The position numbers and the translations under genes were made by a program. The notes beneath the pieces are model-generated. The model was not told the DNA's origin. It made no database searches and saw only the letters and a list, made by a program, of their open reading frames with translations. A DNA stretch of 64,000 bases from Sebaldella termitidis ATCC 33386 (GTDB taxonomy: Bacteria > Fusobacteriota > Fusobacteriia > Fusobacteriales > Leptotrichiaceae): assembly GCF_000024405.1 (NCBI RefSeq), contig NC_013517.1, positions 3,255,989 through 3,319,988 of the forward strand, given 5' to 3'. This document shows positions 9,407 to 17,786 of this stretch, piece after piece. How positions within the stretch are numbered: the first letter of the stretch is position 1; every line of letters starts with the position of its first letter.

Positions 9407-9437
9407 ATTATACAACAAATTTTGACATAGTGTCAAA
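9407..9437 (-). promoter_or_regulatory. Operon promoter with a perfect operator dyad over the -35 box
   Basis: On the minus strand TTGACA (9431-9436), an 18-bp spacer and TATAAT (9407-9412). The -35 is one arm of the perfect dyad TTTGACACTATGTCAAA (9421-9437), 7-bp arms around CTA. A dimeric repressor (TetR-type sites look like this) bound there would block polymerase. No regulator gene adjoins it. Confidence 0.8.
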
Positions 9438-9475
9438 CATTTTTTTTATTTATGATATAATATTATCTTAATTAA

Positions 9476-9518
9476 CAAAAACAGGACTGAACAATTTTTT
9501 TTGTTCCAGTCCTGTTTA
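9476..9518 (-). terminator. Terminator after manA
   Basis: AAACAGGACTG...CAGTCCTGTTT long stem with further ACAA/TTGT pairing, followed on the minus strand by a T run. It separates manA from the lipid operon promoter. Confidence 0.8.
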
Positions 9519-9521
9519 CTT

Positions 9522-10466
9522 TTATTTGGAATATGCTGCAAGTATTTCCACTTTTCCATTTATCTCAATCTTTTTTACATTATTAGTCAGAATAAAAAAA
9601 TCTCCTTTTTTTACCCTAACAGTATTTACTGTTCCCTCTCCCGCCATCACAAAGCATGCATAATAAGGAAACTCTTTTTCTATAACTGCTGTTTTAGTAG
9701 TTTTAATATGCTTTACTGTAAAGCATTCCTCATCAACCAGAGTCATTTCCACTGCATTTGCCTTATACGCTGTTTTTGTGTTAATAACAGGATAGATGCT
9801 GGGAACAGCCACGACATCCAAGGATTCCTTCAAATGAAGCTCTCTCTTTTTCCCGTCGGAGGTTTTTCTGTTATAATCATAAAATCTGTATGTTGTATCA
9901 CTGCAGGTAGCAATTTCCACGGCCATTATGTCACGGGTAAGTGCATGAAGGGTTCCCGCCGGCACATGGATAAAATCACCGCTTCTTACGGGAAGGTAGG
10001 AAAGATGCTCCTCCAGTCTGCCCATCTCGACAGCCTCTGCTAATTCTTCCCTGCTTTTGCATGTATGCCCGAAAACTATTTCTGCATTTTCCGGAGCATC
10101 CATAATATACCAGCATTCATCCTTACCATTATCATTTGAATTTTTCATTGCATACTTATCATCAGGATGAACCTGAATGCTAAGATCCTCTTTGGCATCT
10201 ATTATCCTTATCTGCAGGGGAAATTCACCATTTGCCGTTTTATTCCCAAACAAATCAGGCTCACTGTTAATAAGATTATTAATTGACATTCCCTCAAAGG
10301 GAGAAGTCAAAATCTCAGATATCCCGTTTTTATGCCCTGACACACCCCAGATCTCGCCAAGAGGAAACTCAGTATTTGTATAATTGAAGTTATATATTTC
10401 CGGCAGTTTATTTCCTCCCCATATTTTTTCAAAAAATAATGGTTTTAAAAATAATATGTCTTTCAT
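9522..10466 (-). CDS. manA: Mannose-6-phosphate isomerase, class I (short form)
   Basis: Interconverts mannose 6-phosphate and fructose 6-phosphate, feeding glycolysis or GDP-mannose synthesis. The cupin core has the expected zinc ligands: Gln98 and His100 (IQVHPDD), Glu117 (DECWY) and His174 (PAGTLHA). At 314 residues it is the short Firmicutes-like type. It is a single gene 197 bp downstream of the GntR gene and ends at a strong terminator, so it may be transcribed from its own promoter in that gap. Confidence 0.92.
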   Translation of the reverse strand: MKDILFLKPLFFEKIWGGNKLPEIYNFNYTNTEFPLGEIWGVSGHKNGISEILTSPFEGMSINNLINSEPDLFGNKTANGEFPLQIRIIDAKEDLSIQVHPDDKYAMKNSNDNGKDECWYIMDAPENAEIVFGHTCKSREELAEAVEMGRLEEHLSYLPVRSGDFIHVPAGTLHALTRDIMAVEIATCSDTTYRFYDYNRKTSDGKKRELHLKESLDVVAVPSIYPVINTKTAYKANAVEMTLVDEECFTVKHIKTTKTAVIEKEFPYYACFVMAGEGTVNTVRVKKGDFFILTNNVKKIEINGKVEILAAYSK

Positions 10467-10662
10467 TTTTTCCTTTCATGTAAACCGGTCTTTATTATAT
10501 ATACAGTTAAAAGTCCGATTATAATGCCTTATATTTTGGGATCTGTATTATGAAAGGTACTGCCTGTAAAGAATTTTTCACAATATTTAAGCTTTTGCAT
10601 ACTAAAAATATGAATTCTTATCCCGGATAAACTCCGGCTTCTACTATATTATCAAGGATAAT

Positions 10663-11376
10663 CTACTCTTTTATATTTATCATCTTAAACTCTGCTTTAT
10701 CACTTCTATGTCTTGATATTGAATATTCAAAAGCCTGTCCGTTGCTCAGAAAGGCAACCTGCTCCACTTCCAAAACAGGAAGATACCTGTCTATCTTAAG
10801 ATATTTCTGTTCCTTTTCCGTGGGAACATCTGCTCTTATTGTTCTGTGCGAGCTTTGAATTTTTAGCTTCAGAACATTTTCTATATAATCATAAACAGAG
10901 GACTCCAGATTTTTTTTCTGTAATCCGGGAATCAGTGTTATCGGCATAAACGTTTTTTCCATAACATAGGGAATATTATCAGAATAACGTATTCTCTCAA
11001 CATGATAAATAAATTCATCTGTTCCTATTTTTAGTTTATTTGCTATTTTCTCATCGGGATTAACAATCTTAAATTTGATAATTTTAGATTTTACCTTATG
11101 ATCCGAATGTGTGGTGCTGAATCCTAAAAATTGCTTTTTCATGGCTATTTCTATGGCTTCATCATCATTTATATCCTTTACAAAAGTCCCTGATCCGCGT
11201 CTTTTTACTATCAGCCCCTCTGCTACCAGAAGATCTACGGCTTTTCTTATAGTAATTCTGCTGACATCATAATCTATACTCATTTCCCTCTCAAAGGGAA
11301 GCTGTTCATTAACTTTATATATTCCGTTTACAATTTTATCCCTTAAGTCCTGGGCTATTTCTTTATATTTCAACAT
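10663..11376 (-). CDS. GntR-family (HutC subfamily) transcriptional regulator
   Basis: 237 residues. The N-terminal winged helix-turn-helix (LPFEREMSIDYDVSRITIRKA, VKRRGSGTFV) is followed by a UTRA ligand-binding domain of about 150 residues. HutC-type regulators typically sense phosphorylated sugars. The start was set at the ATG at 11376, which has GGAGG seven to eight bases upstream; a longer frame to 11406 has no ribosome binding site. It is the last gene after EIIC, GH1 and SGNH hydrolase, so it is probably the local repressor of that beta-glucoside unit (inference). Confidence 0.9.
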   Translation of the reverse strand: MLKYKEIAQDLRDKIVNGIYKVNEQLPFEREMSIDYDVSRITIRKAVDLLVAEGLIVKRRGSGTFVKDINDDEAIEIAMKKQFLGFSTTHSDHKVKSKIIKFKIVNPDEKIANKLKIGTDEFIYHVERIRYSDNIPYVMEKTFMPITLIPGLQKKNLESSVYDYIENVLKLKIQSSHRTIRADVPTEKEQKYLKIDRYLPVLEVEQVAFLSNGQAFEYSISRHRSDKAEFKMINIKE

Positions 11377-11477
11377 TGAAAATCCTCCGAGTTTTATAAT
11401 AAACATTATATATCATTTTTATGCCAAAAACAATTTTATAAGAATATTTGTTGATTTTTCAATGTTTCATATTTTCC

Positions 11478-12161
11478 CTATCCGGAAATTTTCCGATAAT
11501 AATCCAGAATCACGGGTTTTATAATATTTGTAAATTTTTCATAACCTTTTTCCGATAAGTGAATTCCGTCCAAACTGTATTCTTTGCTTAATCTGTTATT
11601 TTCATCAAGCATTTCGGAAAATACATCTATATAAACTATATTACTGAAATTCACAAGCATTTTCTGTGTTTCTTCGTAAATCTTACGGATAAGCTCATTA
11701 CTGCGTATTCCCTGTTTTGCTTCAAATTCTTCCTGTCTGTATTCCATATTCTGCTCCGGATTCCACGGAAGAGTCGAAATTAATGCAAAATTTACATTTT
11801 TTATGTTTATATCCAGCATCTCAATGAGATTTTTTATATTACAGGCTGTCTGCTTCGGACTCAGCATACATGTTTCTCCTGAATCATTAATTCCTATCAT
11901 AAGTATAACAAGATCAGGCTGATATTTTATTACAGCTTCATCACAGAACCAAAGAAGACTTTCCGATGTAAAGCCGCTTATTCCGGAATTATATTTTGTC
12001 TCTATCTCCGGGAAGTATTTTTCTATATTATAGTTCTCTGTTATTGAATCTCCGTAAAAAACCAGCCCGCCTTTATTGGCTCGAAGATTTTTTTCTATTA
12101 TTTTCCCCATTGTTTCTACCTGATAATCTCGAAACTGAAAATATCCGGAATTATACTTCAT
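11478..12161 (-). CDS. SGNH/GDSL-type hydrolase
   Basis: 227 residues with block I YGDSIT (catalytic Ser), block III IGINDSG, and the C-terminal DGIHLSEKG containing the Asp-His pair. This is a lipase/esterase-fold hydrolase, often a carbohydrate O-deacetylase. No signal peptide, so it acts in the cytoplasm. It sits between the GH1 gene (31 bp upstream) and the GntR regulator; removal of acetyl groups from imported acetylated beta-glycosides is the most economical role (inference). Confidence 0.85.
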   Translation of the reverse strand: MKYNSGYFQFRDYQVETMGKIIEKNLRANKGGLVFYGDSITENYNIEKYFPEIETKYNSGISGFTSESLLWFCDEAVIKYQPDLVILMIGINDSGETCMLSPKQTACNIKNLIEMLDINIKNVNFALISTLPWNPEQNMEYRQEEFEAKQGIRSNELIRKIYEETQKMLVNFSNIVYIDVFSEMLDENNRLSKEYSLDGIHLSEKGYEKFTNIIKPVILDYYRKISG

Positions 12162-12191
12162 ACTACACTCTCCTGCCTTTATTCTCTATGT

Positions 12192-13574
12192 CTAATCATC
12201 AAACCCGTTGTTTTTAGAAAGCTCATTAAACCACAATCCTGATTTTTTCAGCTGTCTGTTGCCTGATTCTATACTAAATTCTATTAAACCGTAACGATTT
12301 TTATATTCATTTATCATAGACCAGTTATCTATGGGAGTCCACATATGATAGCCAAAACAGCTCGAACCTTCCTGAATTGCCTTATGCACATAACTTAGAT
12401 GTTCTTTAAAAAACTGAATTCTGTAATCATCCTCTATAACTCCGTTTTTATTTCTAAATTTATGCTCATCCTGAACACCCATACCATTTTCAGCAATAAA
12501 ACATCTAAAATTGTTATATTCATTCTTCATTGTCATCAGCATGTCATAAATAGCTTTGGGATATATTTCCCAGCCTCTTGAAGTATTCATTTTTTTCCCC
12601 TGCATATCATAATAATCAAAAAATGATTCGGGAAGGAGTACTGAATCAGGATTTACAATATGCTCCTTTGCTTTTACCCTTCTTGGCTGGTAATAATTCA
12701 GTCCCAGAAAATCTATAATATTATTTTTTACAATTTCTTTATCCTGAGGCTGTGTTTCAGGCATTAGCCCGTTATCCTTCAGAAATTCTTTCAATTCTTC
12801 ATTAAATTCCCCTTTTACAAAAGGATCAAGAAACGATCTTACAAAAATCAGGTCAGCAATTTTCGCTGCTTTCATATCTTTCTCATTGCTGCTTCTCGGA
12901 TAAATAGGAGTAATATTCAAAACAGTAAAAATTTCTCCGCCCAGATTCAGCTTTCTGTATTCCGCTACAGCCTTTGAATGTGCAATAATCATGTTATATG
13001 CTACCTGTACTGCCCTTTTAAAATCAACAACATTCGGATAATGAAAATCATACAGATAACCGCCTTCTGGAGTAACAATAGGCTCATTAAACGTACACCA
13101 TTTTTTTATTCTTTTTCCAAAAAGCTGAAAACAAGTTCTGGCATATTCGACATACGCCTCTACCACATCTCTGCTTTCAAATCCCCCTTCATTTTGAAGC
13201 TCTATAGGAAGATCAAAATGATGCAGATTCATAAAAAGCTCTATACCGTTTTTTTCAAATTCATCTATTACTCTGTTGTAATATTCCACGGCTTCACGAT
13301 CCGCTTCTCCTCTTCCTCCCGGGATTAATCTTGCCCAGCTTATTGAAAATCTCAGGGAATTCAGACCTGCTTTTTTTAACAGTGCTATATCCTCTGCATA
13401 GTTTTCATAAAAATTTGATAATTTTCCGGGTCCCATACCATTGTAAAATCTGGTAGGAGCCTCTTCGAAAAACTTATCCATTGTTGTTTTTCCCCTGCTT
13501 GTGTCGGAACCTTCAGTCTGTAATGCAGAAGAAGCTCCGCCCCAGTAAAAGTTTTCCGGAAATAAATATTTCAT
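12192..13574 (-). CDS. Glycoside hydrolase family 1, probable 6-phospho-beta-glucosidase
   Basis: 460 residues, the full length of GH1. The acid/base Glu164 is in TFNEP and the nucleophile in FIAENG; the N-terminal FYWGGASSALQTEG is the GH1 signature. Lying 20 bp behind a PTS EIIC of the cellobiose type, it most likely hydrolyses 6-phospho-beta-glucosides (cellobiose-6-P and similar) delivered by the PTS. Free beta-glucosidase activity cannot be excluded from sequence alone. Confidence 0.9.
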   Translation of the reverse strand: MKYLFPENFYWGGASSALQTEGSDTSRGKTTMDKFFEEAPTRFYNGMGPGKLSNFYENYAEDIALLKKAGLNSLRFSISWARLIPGGRGEADREAVEYYNRVIDEFEKNGIELFMNLHHFDLPIELQNEGGFESRDVVEAYVEYARTCFQLFGKRIKKWCTFNEPIVTPEGGYLYDFHYPNVVDFKRAVQVAYNMIIAHSKAVAEYRKLNLGGEIFTVLNITPIYPRSSNEKDMKAAKIADLIFVRSFLDPFVKGEFNEELKEFLKDNGLMPETQPQDKEIVKNNIIDFLGLNYYQPRRVKAKEHIVNPDSVLLPESFFDYYDMQGKKMNTSRGWEIYPKAIYDMLMTMKNEYNNFRCFIAENGMGVQDEHKFRNKNGVIEDDYRIQFFKEHLSYVHKAIQEGSSCFGYHMWTPIDNWSMINEYKNRYGLIEFSIESGNRQLKKSGLWFNELSKNNGFDD

Positions 13575-13594
13575 TTTTCCTCCTTATTTGGCTT

Positions 13595-14884
13595 TTATGT
13601 ATTTTGTTCTTTTGTCTTAAATTCTTTCTGTGAATAAAGAATAAACGGAATCCACAGCAGTACAACTGCAATAAAACATATCACCTGTACTACACCGCCC
13701 ATAATTGAATTGGTAGCTAGAGTTCCGCTTATTCCCAGCGGCATTGTCCACGGTACGGCAACTCCTGTTGTTTTCGGCATTATTCCTGTTACTGTGGCAA
13801 AATATGCAATTGCCGCAGTAAGCGGTCCGCCTAACATCCACGGAATAGCCATAATCGGATTCAATATTACCGGAAGTCCGAATAAAGTCGGCTCTGCAAT
13901 ATTGAAAATACCGGGGATAAATCCCAGCTTTGCTACTTCACGCTGCTGTTTTATCTTACTTACCAGAAATATAGCAGTCAGTGCTGACAGTGCCCCCATC
14001 GATCCTACACTCACAGTAAACATTTCCACGAACTGTTTAGTTACAATGTGCGGCAGCGGAAGATTATTATTGTAAGCATTTAAATTTTCCAGAGATGCCA
14101 CATTCCACACTGTATCCATGATCGGATTTACTACAAGATGTCCGTGTATCCCAAAAAACCAGAAGAACTGTACTAAAAATACCGCAATCATAGTTGCTGC
14201 AAATGAAGTTCCCAAACCTATTAACGGTTTTTGCAAAAATTCATATACGAAACTATGTATTGAATGAAATGAAGTTCTTTCAAAGATCAGGCTTATTATC
14301 ATAAATGTAGTAAGCGTAATTGCACCCGGAATAATGGCTGAGAAAGATTTTGCAATCGCCGGCGGAACTTCTTTGGGCATTTTTATAATTATATTTTTGT
14401 TAATCATAAAACTATAAATAGTAGTAGACAGAATTGAAATAATTATAGCCACAAACAGTCCCTGTGCACCTACCAGCGAAGTAGGAATAACACCTGAAAT
14501 AATATTCTCCCCTTCAAGTGTCAGTGAAAACGGTGTAACTATAAAAAATGAAGTAAGCGCCACTGCTGCTGAATATAAAGCCTCGGATGGTTTTTCAGGA
14601 TTTTTGTATTTATACAGATAATATCCTATTCCCAGACTTATAAAAATAGACATTAACAACATGGAACTCTCAACGGAATGTCCGAACAGTTTCCATAGAA
14701 CATCCTTCTTTTCAGCGGAGATCAATGGAAAATTGCTGATTACCAGTAGTATAGAACCGAACATTGTAAGAGGGAACGAAAGCATAAATGCATCTCTCAG
14801 ACTTAACAAATAAATATTTTTTCCAATTTTTTCAGCAAATACCAGTAATATTTCTGAAAAAGCTTTTTTAGAACCAGAGCTCAT
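13595..14884 (-). CDS. PTS EIIC, lactose/cellobiose family (CelB-like)
   Basis: Polytopic permease of 429 residues with about ten hydrophobic segments, including the conserved FFGIHGH and the PGIFNIAEP loop typical of the Lac-family EIIC. It translocates and phosphorylates beta-glucosides together with EIIB and EIIA partners, neither of which is encoded here, so it must borrow them from another locus. It is first in its operon, has AGGAGG before the ATG, and is preceded by a good promoter. Confidence 0.9.
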   Translation of the reverse strand: MSSGSKKAFSEILLVFAEKIGKNIYLLSLRDAFMLSFPLTMFGSILLVISNFPLISAEKKDVLWKLFGHSVESSMLLMSIFISLGIGYYLYKYKNPEKPSEALYSAAVALTSFFIVTPFSLTLEGENIISGVIPTSLVGAQGLFVAIIISILSTTIYSFMINKNIIIKMPKEVPPAIAKSFSAIIPGAITLTTFMIISLIFERTSFHSIHSFVYEFLQKPLIGLGTSFAATMIAVFLVQFFWFFGIHGHLVVNPIMDTVWNVASLENLNAYNNNLPLPHIVTKQFVEMFTVSVGSMGALSALTAIFLVSKIKQQREVAKLGFIPGIFNIAEPTLFGLPVILNPIMAIPWMLGGPLTAAIAYFATVTGIMPKTTGVAVPWTMPLGISGTLATNSIMGGVVQVICFIAVVLLWIPFILYSQKEFKTKEQNT

Positions 14885-14922
14885 AAATTATTTCCTCCTA
14901 AAATCTTTTTTCTGTTAAAATA

Positions 14923-14950
14923 ATTATATCTCTTTTCTTTCAAAAGTCAA
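14923..14950 (-). promoter_or_regulatory. Promoter of the beta-glucoside operon
   Basis: Minus strand TTGACT (14945-14950), 16-bp spacer, TATAAT (14923-14928), about 40 bp before the EIIC start. CTTTTGAA occurs twice around the -35. The rest of the 14885-15215 gap is featureless AT-rich DNA apart from the next terminator. Confidence 0.75.
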
Positions 14951-15146
14951 TACTTTAAATTCAAAAGATATGTCCTTTATAATTTATAAAAATATAAAAT
15001 TAAAAAAATAAATTGAATTATATATTTAAAAATATGTATTTTATGATTTTAAAAATAAAATATTTTAATCAAATAAAAATATAAAACAAATATTATATAA
15101 GAACAAAATAAATTTTAAAATTTTGAATTTTATTATGCCAATAAAA

Positions 15147-15203
15147 AAAGGAACCGTAAGAAAATCAACAGTTTTTTCTGTGTCTGTTCTTTGGTTCCGC
15201 TAT
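15147..15203 (-). terminator. Terminator after pnkp
   Basis: GGAACC/GGTTCC outer stem with an inner AACAG/CTGTT helix, followed on the minus strand by seven T. Confidence 0.75.
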
Positions 15204-15215
15204 ATTTAATTATTT

Positions 15216-17786
15216 TTATAATCTTGGATCTATATCTTTTTCCTGAGAAACTTCAAACAGCAGATTAGCAGCTATCTGTCTAAAATCTGCATTATCAGTG
15301 CTTATTTTTGAAAAAGGAATTTTTAACAGCTCCTGTCCCAGTTCATACTCATTTATAGAGGCTTTTAGTTTCTTTCTTATATTTTTCTGTTTTATCAGCT
15401 TTTCATATTTATGCGGGAACATATAATCATATCCGTAAATAATAGATAAATATTCAGAATTTCTTACCTTCATATAAGGTGCTCTTCCTTTTTTCATTAT
15501 TTCCGGTTTTATTACTATCCCCTCCATATTCCTGTCTATTGTCATTTTATTATAATATTCCCCGGCTGTTTTAAGACTGTCAGGATTCTTGAGATCTATT
15601 AACACATATTCATCATCTGTAAGAAACTTATACTTTTCAGATGTTTTCCATTCAGGAATCTCTTCTGTTCCGTCTTCATATATTATTTTCAGCAGATCAA
15701 ACGGTTTATAGGAAATCTTTCCTTCAGTTCCGTACAACTCTACCTGTTTTTTGTAAATTTCCCCGGCCTCTATATGTTTTTCAAGAGAAACACGGCTTTT
15801 TTCAATACTGCTTATTACTTTATAATTCTGATAAACTGAATTTCCATACTTTTCTATCAGCTCTTTTTTTGAAATCACGGTCTGATCTTTTTTAAAATCT
15901 GTTTTATAATATTTTTCAGTTATTTTCTGCAGCTCGTCTTCAAAATTATTTTCCTTCAAAAATTTTAATTCCAGCTCCAGTGCCTTTGATATTGGTTTGA
16001 ATTTCATATCTATAAGCTCTTTCCCCAGAGCAGTCCACGGCATTAATTCCCCGTCAAGAATCATCATTTTTATTTTGTTATTTTTCATATAATCAGCAAA
16101 TTTTTCATTCATACTGCTGTATATCTCATGCAGATCCAGACTTTTTATTTTATATCCGTTACGGCTTACTGCAAAACACTGATCCTGCTTTGCAGACAGA
16201 TATAGTGTACAGCGTGAGCCCATATATTTGGGCTGCAGCACTACTTTATCAATACCGTTTTCGATAAAATAGCCGAGTCCGTTCTCCAAGGACTCGAGAT
16301 TACCGCTGTTTATATCTTTATCTGCCGGAGACATTGTTCCGGAAATAAAATTTATACGGTTTTCTGCAATATAATTTAATCTGTATATGTCATTTTCAGA
16401 TAATTCATTTATATTTACATTTTTCCTCCTGCTAAATAAAGTCTCAAGCTTTTCCGAATCATTTCCTTCCAATGAAGCCGCACTGCTGTATATAGGTTTG
16501 AATCCGTTTATTACCACTGATGTCAGCCTGTTTTTATACACAGCTCCTGTATCAATATGACATTTATTTTTTATGGAAAAAGCATTTTTGGCAGCTATAT
16601 GTCCGAATATATGATAAGGATTATTTCTGACAGCTTCTTCTGCAAGAAAACTCAGCTGTTCTTCTGTCGGTTTTTCTCTTTCCAGTCTAAAAGCTCTCTG
16701 TTTTTTTTGTGATTTATTATCCAGCTTCCCCAGATATCTGACTTTTGCCGGTGCATGTGTCACTATAAAGGAAGCCCCTTTAAAGCCTATTCTTTTTACA
16801 AAAGGCTTTGAGTCCAAAAATAGTTCTTCAAATTTTTGGAATAATTCACTGTCTTTTTCAAAAACAGGAATAGAATCAAAAAAATTATCCATTATTTCCT
16901 TTTCTACACCCTTAATATTTCCCTTTATCTTATTATATACAAAATTTTCATGATTCCCTTTCAAAAGTATAAAATGCTCTCGGTTTTCAAATAAAAATTC
17001 TGTGATTTCTCTGGTCTTCTTTCCTTTATCTATCCAGTCTCCAAGCAGAACAAATTTTGTTTCCTCTTTTACACTGTCAGAAATTTTTATTTTTCCGTTG
17101 TCCTGATAAAATCCGTAGCTTTCCGTTAATTTTATCAAAGTATCCACACATTCATGAACATCTCCGACTATTATGTATTTTATTTTTTCATCAAGAAGAC
17201 ATTTTGTATAAATTTCAAGATCAGTAATCTCTATTTGAAAATCTTCTGTTCTGTTTATTTTTTCTTTTATTCTGTGTATCTGACCGTAATTTTCCCTTGA
17301 AAGTGAAGGAAGAACCTCCTTTTTCAATCTTTGGATATGCTTGGTTATTACTTTTTTGCTTCTTTCTGACTTATAATATTCATCTCTGTTTTTATAGTCA
17401 AAAACAATGACTTCTATATTATAATGGTTCTTTTTGGCTGTTTCTATTACATTATTTCTGAATTCCAAAGACAGTCCTGTCGTATCCACCACTATAAATT
17501 CTGCGTTCACAGGATATGATGTTGCCATCTTCAGCTTTTCCTCCAAAAGCCGGAAAGCCTGCCCGCTTGATTCCATCATTATTTCATCATATTTATCATA
17601 ATTATAGCCCAATATTTCCTGTCTTATGACATCTGATGACAGATACTGCACATTGGCATAAAAATTTTTCTCAGGAAGAGAATACTCCAGCTGCGGGATA
17701 AGTATATTTTTTGCAAAAGTACTTTTTCCGCATTCCGTGGGACCTACAAGTAAAAAAATCGTATGCAGCTGTGTTTTTATATTCAT
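15216..17786 (-). CDS. pnkp: Polynucleotide kinase-phosphatase-ligase (bacterial Pnkp)
   Basis: RNA end-healing and sealing enzyme of 856 residues with the three-domain order of clostridial Pnkp. The 5'-kinase P-loop GPTECGKS is near residues 15-22. The calcineurin-type phosphatase has GDVHE (about 208), GDWIDKG (about 249), GNHEN (about 277) and THAP. The ligase-like nucleotidyltransferase has the lysine motif PKYMGSR (Lys near 520), LDGELMP, EGIVIKPE and YMKVRN. In the family the ligase needs Hen1 for sealing, and Hen1 is the gene just upstream. The start at 17786 has AGGGAGG and overlaps the hen1 stop as ATGA; a longer frame to 17942 only shadows the hen1 3' end. Expected substrate: tRNAs cut by ribotoxins. 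Confidence 0.95.
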   Translation of the reverse strand: MNIKTQLHTIFLLVGPTECGKSTFAKNILIPQLEYSLPEKNFYANVQYLSSDVIRQEILGYNYDKYDEIMMESSGQAFRLLEEKLKMATSYPVNAEFIVVDTTGLSLEFRNNVIETAKKNHYNIEVIVFDYKNRDEYYKSERSKKVITKHIQRLKKEVLPSLSRENYGQIHRIKEKINRTEDFQIEITDLEIYTKCLLDEKIKYIIVGDVHECVDTLIKLTESYGFYQDNGKIKISDSVKEETKFVLLGDWIDKGKKTREITEFLFENREHFILLKGNHENFVYNKIKGNIKGVEKEIMDNFFDSIPVFEKDSELFQKFEELFLDSKPFVKRIGFKGASFIVTHAPAKVRYLGKLDNKSQKKQRAFRLEREKPTEEQLSFLAEEAVRNNPYHIFGHIAAKNAFSIKNKCHIDTGAVYKNRLTSVVINGFKPIYSSAASLEGNDSEKLETLFSRRKNVNINELSENDIYRLNYIAENRINFISGTMSPADKDINSGNLESLENGLGYFIENGIDKVVLQPKYMGSRCTLYLSAKQDQCFAVSRNGYKIKSLDLHEIYSSMNEKFADYMKNNKIKMMILDGELMPWTALGKELIDMKFKPISKALELELKFLKENNFEDELQKITEKYYKTDFKKDQTVISKKELIEKYGNSVYQNYKVISSIEKSRVSLEKHIEAGEIYKKQVELYGTEGKISYKPFDLLKIIYEDGTEEIPEWKTSEKYKFLTDDEYVLIDLKNPDSLKTAGEYYNKMTIDRNMEGIVIKPEIMKKGRAPYMKVRNSEYLSIIYGYDYMFPHKYEKLIKQKNIRKKLKASINEYELGQELLKIPFSKISTDNADFRQIAANLLFEVSQEKDIDPRL

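Noticed and set aside
9383-9436. Longer N-terminus for the first SDR of the lipid operon
   Set aside because: It would be encoded by the -10 and -35 promoter sequences; the ATG at 9382 has an AAAAGGAGA site.
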